Shown piece after piece: positions 6,133-9,745 of a stretch of DNA of 9,745 bases. The DNA is taken from NCBI GenBank assembly GCA_948512295.1, contig CAOQRA010000035.1, positions 1 to 9,745 on the forward strand. The letters are read 5' to 3'. The position numbers were made by a program, and so were the translations under genes. The stretch's first letter is position 1; the number at the start of each line of letters is the position of its first letter. The notes under the pieces were generated by a model, which made no database searches, was not told the DNA's origin, and saw only the letters and a list, made by a program, of their open reading frames with translations. The stretch comes from an uncultured Eubacteriales bacterium. GTDB lineage: Bacteria > Bacillota > Clostridia > Christensenellales > UBA1242.

Positions 6133-7308
6133 ATGGATGTTGAAAGCTTGATGAGACGACAGGAAAATCAAGATTTGCGTAGGCAGGCTCTGGATGCAGA
6201 GCTTGGCATTTTTGAACTTCGCAATGTCGGAAGAGCTCTTGGTGTTATTTCTCCCACCACAAAAAAACGTAGTGAACTTATTGACCTTATTATGGATAAA
6301 ATTTACAATACGGATTGCACTAAAGTAAAAGTTTCTAAAAAGGGTAGACCATGTAAAAGTCTGACAAATATAAATGAAATTTTAGCCAAAGTTACTGGCA
6401 GTGATATTATTGATTCACTTCCAACTCAAAGACGTCCACTTAAATATGAGGACGTAGTTGTGTTTGCTCAAGATGTGCCAGTGTTTAGCGAAGTGGATGA
6501 CAAGGCTGATTTATTTAGCGGAGTTATTCGCAAAACTGATATTATTGCATACCTAATTGATACTAAATTGGGGACAAAAATATTTATTGCGAAGCGCGAA
6601 ATGGACGAGTTTAGGCTTAATGCTGGGGATTATGTAGAAATAATGGCAAGCAAGATTAACTCACAAGAAGAGTATCTTGCAACTAACATCTTAAAGGTAA
6701 ATGGTGAAGACATTGCACTTCGTCGAAATAGAATTATAGAGGCAGGGCAACCAATTATCTCTATGGAAAAACTGGTCTTTGGAGAGCATGAAGTGTTTTG
6801 CGGACGACGTAATTTGATTCAAGTTAAGTCAAACATATTTGAGAATGATAACTTTGTTAAATTTGCTAATGCTTGCGCGCAAAATGATTATGCTTTGATA
6901 ACTTTAAGTCTTAATACAGGTTTTGAAGACCGTATTGTGTTTAATAGTATATCATCTATGCTTAATATGACAACCTCTTATGGCAGCGGATTTGATGAGG
7001 GCTTTAATAAAGTCATCGACACTATTGCCTATGCGGAAAGACTTTTGCAAATCGGAAGGAAATGTGTAATTTTTGTAAGTGACATAATCTCTTTAATAAA
7101 CACATTAGACAGATGTTTTGATGAATCGGATTTATTGCATGAGCACAAGGTAAAATCCATTGTAATTGTACAAAAGTTGATTAGTTTAGGTAAGGCGCTT
7201 TCCAATGGTGCAAGCGTAACTTTAATTATGACGTATAGAGAAGAGGATAAAAACGATAAATTTATTTACAATGAATTAAATCGTGTTTGCAGCAAGTTTT
7301 ATGAATAA
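6133..7308 (+). CDS. Rho-like protein with degenerate ATPase (pseudoenzyme)
   Basis: The 391-residue protein begins like transcription terminator Rho. A Rho_N/SAP-like helical domain lies at about 23-56 (LGIFELRNVGRALGV). A basic KKGRPCK (69-75) resembles an AT-hook core. Residues about 125-190 match the Rho RNA-binding region (GVIRKTD..., RLNAGDYVEI, YLATNILKVNGED). Residues about 205-391 follow the Rho ATPase core: GRRNLIQV, the DTIAYAERLLQIGRKCVIFVSDI stretch (Walker B-like, Asp317), and GASVTLIMT. The P-loop is gone: where Rho has GxxKAGKT this protein has VKSNIFENDN. The catalytic-glutamate region (DERPEE in Rho) reads NTGFED, and the protein ends before the arginine-finger region. It is therefore probably ATPase-dead but still nucleic-acid binding. 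The frame is intact, with AAAGGAG 8 bases upstream of the ATG, so it is not a decayed gene. Possible roles are Rho antagonist, Rho partner or RNA-binding regulator; unproven. Confidence 0.75.
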   Translation: MDVESLMRRQENQDLRRQALDAELGIFELRNVGRALGVISPTTKKRSELIDLIMDKIYNTDCTKVKVSKKGRPCKSLTNINEILAKVTGSDIIDSLPTQRRPLKYEDVVVFAQDVPVFSEVDDKADLFSGVIRKTDIIAYLIDTKLGTKIFIAKREMDEFRLNAGDYVEIMASKINSQEEYLATNILKVNGEDIALRRNRIIEAGQPIISMEKLVFGEHEVFCGRRNLIQVKSNIFENDNFVKFANACAQNDYALITLSLNTGFEDRIVFNSISSMLNMTTSYGSGFDEGFNKVIDTIAYAERLLQIGRKCVIFVSDIISLINTLDRCFDESDLLHEHKVKSIVIVQKLISLGKALSNGASVTLIMTYREEDKNDKFIYNELNRVCSKFYE

Positions 7309-7331
7309 AAAAATTGATTTAAAGAATTGTG

Positions 7332-7424
7332 TATAATATTTGAATATGTGCACATATTAAAAATGTAAAGCGAGATAAGCTTTACATCGACAAATCGCAA
7401 AATTATTTTTGCGATTTGTTTTTT
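7332..7424 (+). ncRNA. Possible small structured RNA (about 80 nt)
   Basis: A perfect TATAAT (7332-7337) sits 23 bases after the Rho-like stop codon, with no good -35 at 15-19 bp. The start would be near 7344. The predicted transcript has three consecutive hairpins: the palindrome AATATGTGCACATATT (7343-7358), ATGTAAAGC/GCTTTACAT (7363-7371 with 7379-7387, loop GAGATAA), and the terminator stem ending in six T. A tight promoter-hairpin-terminator unit without an ORF fits an independent small RNA. Without a -35 it could equally be a structured 3' UTR of the Rho-like mRNA. No known RNA family is recognised. Confidence 0.35.
7391..7424 (+). terminator. Rho-independent terminator
   Basis: A 12-bp perfect stem pairs CAAATCGCAAAA (7391-7402) with TTTTGCGATTTG (7407-7418), with a TTAT loop and then TTTTTT (7419-7424). 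It ends transcription from the Rho-like gene and any small RNA. Confidence 0.88.
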
Positions 7425-7431
7425 GTTACAG

Positions 7432-7460
7432 AAAACCACGGGTTTACCCCGTGGATTTTT
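7432..7460. terminator. Bidirectional terminator between convergent genes
   Basis: CCACGGG (7436-7442) pairs with CCCGTGG (7448-7454) over loop TTTAC. AAAA lies to the left and TTTTT to the right, giving a T tract on either strand. It would also end leftward transcripts from the XRE genes, whose last stop is at 7474. Confidence 0.75.
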
Positions 7461-7473
7461 ATAGTTTAAATTT

Positions 7474-7649
7474 TTAGTCCTCTAAACCTAATAAATAATC
7501 AGTTCTTACGCCAAAGAATTTGGCTAAAACAATAAGTTGTTCACCACGAATATCCGTTTCTTCATGTACCCAACGGCTTATGGAAGAGTCGCTTATACCT
7601 ATTTCTTTGCTAAGCGCAAGCATGGAAAGCCATCAAGAAAAATATCCAT
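7474..7649 (-). pseudogene. Frameshifted second XRE-family HTH gene
   Basis: An ATG at 7649 directly follows the stop of the upstream XRE gene (one base between) and has GAGG 6 bases before it. It reads MDIFLDGFPC... and stops after 16 codons. In another frame (from 7629, internal ATG 7623) the sequence reads LSKEIGISDSSISRWVHEET, then EQLIVLAKFFGVRTDYLLGLED, then TAA. This is the second half of an XRE helix-turn-helix domain. It lines up with the intact neighbour (LAKEVGLSSGAIGHW ... ILADYFQVSLDYIAGRED). About 13 residues covering the usual KELREEKGLSQ segment are missing at the break, so there was a deletion plus a frameshift. A 49-residue product from ATG 7623 is possible but lacks a ribosome binding site. 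A sequencing error alone would not explain the missing residues. Confidence 0.65.
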
Positions 7650-7650
7650 A

Positions 7651-7854
7651 TTAATCCTCACGTCCAGCTATATAGTCTAGTGATACTTGAAAATAGTCTG
7701 CTAGAATAATGACTGCGTCTAAATTTGGTACTCGCTTTTTTACTTCCCAATGCCCAATAGCGCCACTAGATAATCCGACTTCTTTAGCTAGTTGAGCTTG
7801 ACTTAAACCTTTTTCCTCTCGTAATTCCTTTAATTTTTCTGAAAAGCAACTCAT
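7651..7854 (-). CDS. XRE/HTH_3-family transcriptional repressor (small)
   Basis: The 67-residue protein is almost entirely one Cro/C1-type helix-turn-helix domain. It opens FSEKLKELREEKGLSQAQLA (helices 1-2), continues KEVGLSSGAIGHWE (recognition helix) and ends LDAVIILADYFQVSLDYIAG, with no sensor or protease domain. Such short proteins act as dimeric DNA-binding repressors and usually control their own operon. AGAGGT lies 6-7 bases before the ATG at 7854. It is transcribed away from the small gene at 7988, and two identical-type dyads lie in the shared upstream region, so it very probably binds them. A broken paralogue follows directly. The setting resembles a phage or conjugative-element control switch, but no other element gene is present in the window. 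Confidence 0.9.
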   Translation of the reverse strand: MSCFSEKLKELREEKGLSQAQLAKEVGLSSGAIGHWEVKKRVPNLDAVIILADYFQVSLDYIAGRED

Positions 7855-7902
7855 TATTTTACCTCTTTATTAAAATTTTACTACAAATGTATGCAAAATG
7901 CT

Positions 7903-7931
7903 TGACCACATACAATAGTATGTGATATATT
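7903..7931 (+). promoter_or_regulatory. Promoter of the small divergent gene, with operator in its spacer
   Basis: TTGACC (7903-7908), 17-bp spacer, TATATT (7926-7931), with TG at 7923-7924 as an extended -10. The spacer is almost wholly occupied by operator 1, and operator 2 begins near the predicted start point (about 7938). A second TATAAT at 7959-7964 lacks a properly spaced -35 (TTTACA at 7933 is 20 bp away). Confidence 0.6.
7907..7924. promoter_or_regulatory. Operator 1 (CACATAC-N4-GTATGTG)
   Basis: Perfect 7-bp arms, CACATAC (7907-7913) and GTATGTG (7918-7924), around AATA. Read on the minus strand its core CATACTATTGTATG differs from operator 2 at one position. It sits inside the spacer of the rightward promoter. 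Likely target of the adjacent XRE protein. Confidence 0.72.
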
Positions 7932-7935
7932 TTTT

Positions 7936-7951
7936 ACATACTATCGTATGT
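7936..7951. promoter_or_regulatory. Operator 2 (ACATAC-N4-GTATGT)
   Basis: Perfect 6-bp arms, ACATAC (7936-7941) and GTATGT (7946-7951), around TATC. Its centre is 28 bp from that of operator 1. It covers the predicted transcription start of the small gene, so occupancy of both sites should silence it. Confidence 0.72.
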
Positions 7952-7987
7952 GGTTAATTATAATAGTATTTAAAAGGAGGTAAAAGT

Positions 7988-8257
7988 ATGAAATGTATTG
8001 ATTTAATAGTCGAGTTAATTTATGCACCTTATGAGAAGCAATATCGCAAAGAAAGACTTAAAGGCGAGGAGAAGTTTAACGAGGGTTATAAAAATTTTAG
8101 TGAAACACTGAATAGAGAGCAAGGGAAATTTTTTTTAAATTTCTACGATATGAGTTTCGAGTTGCAAATACGCGCAAGAAAGCATGCGATTAAATATATG
8201 CTGCTTTTATTGTGTCCAGAGGAACTTTGGAATGATTATTATACTTTAGAAAATTAA
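7988..8257 (+). CDS. Small protein of unknown function under XRE control
   Basis: The 89-residue protein has a near-consensus AAGGAGG 7 bases upstream of its ATG, which implies high expression when derepressed. Residues 14-45 are highly charged (EKQYRKERLKGEEKFNEGYK) and probably helical. Residues 46-80 are amphipathic to hydrophobic (FFLNFYDMSFELQIRARKH, then AIKYMLLLLCPEELW). No signal peptide or clear TM helix is present, so it is probably a soluble helical protein. The layout, with a charged N-terminus and a LNREQ...F helix pair, recalls small helical accessory proteins of Bacillota mobile elements (DUF6809-like), but this is only a resemblance. Its divergent position beside an XRE repressor and the two operators suggest a switch-controlled accessory or toxin-like product. 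Function unknown. Confidence 0.72.
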   Translation: MKCIDLIVELIYAPYEKQYRKERLKGEEKFNEGYKNFSETLNREQGKFFLNFYDMSFELQIRARKHAIKYMLLLLCPEELWNDYYTLEN

Positions 8258-8271
8258 GCATTCACAGTTGT

Positions 8272-8362
8272 CGTGCTGAATAAAGCGTAGTTTCTTCTAA
8301 AAGATGCTTCGGCACGGTAATGTTTACTTCTTAATGACAATGTGTACGCCGTGTCGAGGCAT
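8272..8362. repeat. Intergenic repeat able to form alternative hairpins
   Basis: ATGCTTCGGCACGG (8304-8317) pairs over 14 positions with CCGTGTCGAGGCAT (8349-8362), with two G-U pairs in RNA and a 31-base loop. Part of the same segment, TTCGGCACG (8308-8316), can also pair with CGTGCTGAA (8272-8280). The AATGACA and TCTAAAAGAT.CTTC pieces recall the repeats at 1785-2000, so this is probably a related degraded intergenic element. No gene was seen between 8258 and 8432. Confidence 0.5.
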
Positions 8363-8396
8363 GCTTTCAACTCAAAAATAGTTAGTTTTAATTTGT

Positions 8397-8425
8397 TTGA
8401 CTTTTGCATTTATTGCATATATAAT
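8397..8425 (+). promoter_or_regulatory. Strong promoter of lgt
   Basis: TTGACT (8397-8402), exactly 17 bp, then a perfect TATAAT (8420-8425). The predicted start (about 8432-8433) coincides with the lgt ATG at 8433, implying a leaderless mRNA. The in-frame TTG at 8397 is the -35 box and cannot be the start of translation. Confidence 0.82.
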
Positions 8426-8432
8426 ATTGTGT

Positions 8433-9263
8433 ATGTTTGGATTTTATAATGATCATTTTGTGCTGTTTGGTTTAAATGTTTCTTATTATGGACTTATTAT
8501 AGCTTGCGCTATGATTTTTGGAGTTTGGCTTGCTTGTAATAATGCCAAAGCTAGAAAAATTAAAACAAATGATTTAATTATTGCAGCATGTTATATTTTT
8601 CCGCTTGCAATAGTCGGAGCAAGAGTTTATTACTTTATTTTTAATCGAAGTGCTTTTGGTGCTTTTTGGGAGATTTTTCAAATTTGGAAAGGCGGTCTTG
8701 CCATTTATGGTGCAATTCTTGGCGGGGCTTTAGGTCTAGGATTATATTGTTTAATTCACAAAAAGAATTTTTTTGATTTTGCTGATGTAATTGTTCCCTC
8801 TATTATCATCGGGCAAGCGGTAGGACGTGTGGGCTGCATTTTTGCTGGGTGTTGCTATGGAAATGAAATCACAGATCCTAATCTTAATTGGTTTCCTATC
8901 GCATTTGAGGGGCGGTATGCCACTCGCTTTTATGAGATTTTCTGGGATGCTAGCACTTTCATTGTGCTTATGCTTATGCTACGTAAATTTAAGTTTAGAC
9001 AGCGCGGCTCGGTGGCGGCTTGGTATTTGATTTTATATGGCACTGGAAGAGCCTGGATTGAAGCCTTGCGTGGGGATAGTCTTTATATTGGGCCAATAAA
9101 AGTTTCGCAGCTTTTAAGCATTATATTAGTTGTAATTGGCATTGTCCTTCTAACGTTTTATTATGCTTGGAATGAAAAAAAGAAAGAAGAGGCAAGTAAA
9201 GAACAGACAGAGCAGATTGAACCATCTTCAGCACAAACCATAAATTCGGAAAAGCAAGATTAA
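8433..9263 (+). CDS. lgt: Prolipoprotein diacylglyceryl transferase (Lgt)
   Basis: Lgt moves diacylglycerol from phosphatidylglycerol to the lipobox cysteine of prolipoproteins in the cytoplasmic membrane, the first step of lipoprotein maturation. The 276-residue protein has about seven TM segments and the family landmarks: YYGLIIA (18-24), VGARVYYFIF (61-70), IWKGGLAIYGAILGG (84-98), GQAVGRVGCIFAGCCYG (127-143, with the essential Arg at 132) and the C-terminal GTGRAWIEALRGD (203-215, Arg206). Tyr92 stands where the E. coli enzyme has His103, and GCCYG replaces its NxExxG; both seem to mark a Bacillota subtype rather than damage. The C-terminus has an extra charged tail of about 30 residues. 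The start at ATG 8433 is chosen because the upstream TTG lies in the -35 box. No Shine-Dalgarno sequence is present, consistent with leaderless translation. Confidence 0.9.
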   Translation: MFGFYNDHFVLFGLNVSYYGLIIACAMIFGVWLACNNAKARKIKTNDLIIAACYIFPLAIVGARVYYFIFNRSAFGAFWEIFQIWKGGLAIYGAILGGALGLGLYCLIHKKNFFDFADVIVPSIIIGQAVGRVGCIFAGCCYGNEITDPNLNWFPIAFEGRYATRFYEIFWDASTFIVLMLMLRKFKFRQRGSVAAWYLILYGTGRAWIEALRGDSLYIGPIKVSQLLSIILVVIGIVLLTFYYAWNEKKKEEASKEQTEQIEPSSAQTINSEKQD

Positions 9264-9292
9264 GCCAAAGCGATTTTGGACATAATAAAAGT

Positions 9293-9745
9293 GTGCAAGG
9301 TCGCGTTTTTTATATTAAAAAAACAACTATACTTTCAATAAGTTTTTATTCTGCAATTATTTCAATTGCAGCGTCTACTTTGCTGACAATTTTGTTAATG
9401 AAAAATTACTATATTTGGTTTGATTTTTTCTGCTTATTTTCTGGAATGCATCTATTGATAAAAAGCATGTTATTTCGACTGGATAGCTGCTGCTATTTTG
9501 GAAGCACCTTATTTTTTATAGGAGCTTTCGGCTTGCTTATTCATTTTTTAAGTCTATTTACTTTTCAAGAGATATATTATATGCTTGCCTTTTCTTTTTC
9601 TTCTTTTGTCACTTATTGCTTTTTTAAGCAAAAATTTCAACTTTTAATCTCATTAATTTTGTTTTTTGCAGCATTATTGTGGTTTTTCTACAAAATAAAT
9701 GTTATCCCTCTTTGGATTTTTATTGCATTTTTGGTATCACTTGTG
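9293..9745 (+). CDS. Polytopic membrane protein, 3' partial, unknown function
   Basis: The frame is open from 9221 to the right edge with no ATG near its beginning. GTG 9293 (VQGRVFYIKKTT) is the best start because a basic segment leads directly into the first TM helix, but its ribosome binding site is poor (TTGGA about 12 bases away). A CATAAT at 9281-9286 without a -35 would allow another leaderless start, which is weak evidence. The visible 151 residues hold about six hydrophobic segments: ILSISFYSAIISIAASTLL, WFDFFCLFSGMHLLI, FGSTLFFIGAFGLLIHFL, YMLAFSFSSFVTYCFF, LISLILFFAALLWFF and IPLWIFIAFLVSLV. No family is recognised. The gene follows lgt by 29 bases and may be co-transcribed with it. 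Confidence 0.6.
   Translation, partial: MQGRVFYIKKTTILSISFYSAIISIAASTLLTILLMKNYYIWFDFFCLFSGMHLLIKSMLFRLDSCCYFGSTLFFIGAFGLLIHFLSLFTFQEIYYMLAFSFSSFVTYCFFKQKFQLLISLILFFAALLWFFYKINVIPLWIFIAFLVSLV

Noticed and set aside
6133..7308. Genuine transcription terminator Rho
   Set aside because: No Walker A motif, no catalytic glutamate region and no C-terminal arginine-finger segment; it cannot be a standard ATP-driven Rho.
7959..7964. TATAAT 7959-7964 as the main -10 of the small gene
   Set aside because: No -35 at a standard distance; the TTGACC-17-TATATT pair with extended -10 upstream is better and fits the operators.
7651..8257. Classic type II toxin-antitoxin pair
   Set aside because: The genes are divergent, not an operon, and the small protein matches no toxin family I recognise; kept only as a possibility to test.
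8397..8399. TTG 8397 as start of lgt
   Set aside because: These bases begin the -35 hexamer TTGACT of a promoter with perfect TATAAT, so they precede the transcript.

Overview
The window is AT-rich DNA with strong AGGAGG-type ribosome binding sites, standard genetic code use and sigma70-like promoters. This suggests a low-GC Bacillota, probably an uncultured Clostridia-type gut or anaerobic bacterium. That placement is inferred from composition and gene style; no marker gene fixes it. No rRNA, tRNA, CRISPR array, integrase or transposase was seen.

Layout. (1) 2-1663, plus: 3' part of a large surface protein with an InlB/Listeria-Bacteroides repeat followed by a GLUG-like beta-helix region. 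It ends in a palindrome and a strong terminator. (2) 1664-2006: gene-free, holding the terminator and degenerate intergenic repeats. (3) 2007-4097, minus: a one-chain MacB-type ABC transporter (ATPase fused to FtsX-like permease), with a clear promoter whose -35 box lies in a 9+9 bp inverted repeat. (4) 4289-6075, plus: a two-gene operon. The first gene encodes a beta-solenoid protein built of about twelve 17-residue repeats. Five bases later comes a permease of the arsenic-efflux/putative manganese transporter family. (5) 6133-7308, plus: a Rho-like protein with its own promoter. It keeps Rho_N, an RNA-binding-like region and a recognisable ATPase fold, but has lost the Walker A motif, the catalytic glutamate and the C-terminal end. 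(6) 7309-7473: a possible small structured RNA and two terminators. (7) 7474-8257: an XRE repressor (minus), a frameshifted second XRE gene behind it, and a divergent small unknown gene. Two matching operators lie between them, placed to control the divergent promoter. (8) 8433-9263: lgt (prolipoprotein diacylglyceryl transferase), apparently made from a leaderless mRNA. (9) 9293-end: the first part of a polytopic membrane protein.

Two long TTG-started readings are misleading. The TTG at 6082 and the TTG at 8397 are each the first three bases of a -35 box (TTGACT, 17 bp, good -10), so the real starts are ATG 6133 and ATG 8433.

The strongest candidates for something new are the catalytically dead Rho-like protein, the 17-residue solenoid co-transcribed with a metal permease, and the XRE/operator/small-protein module.
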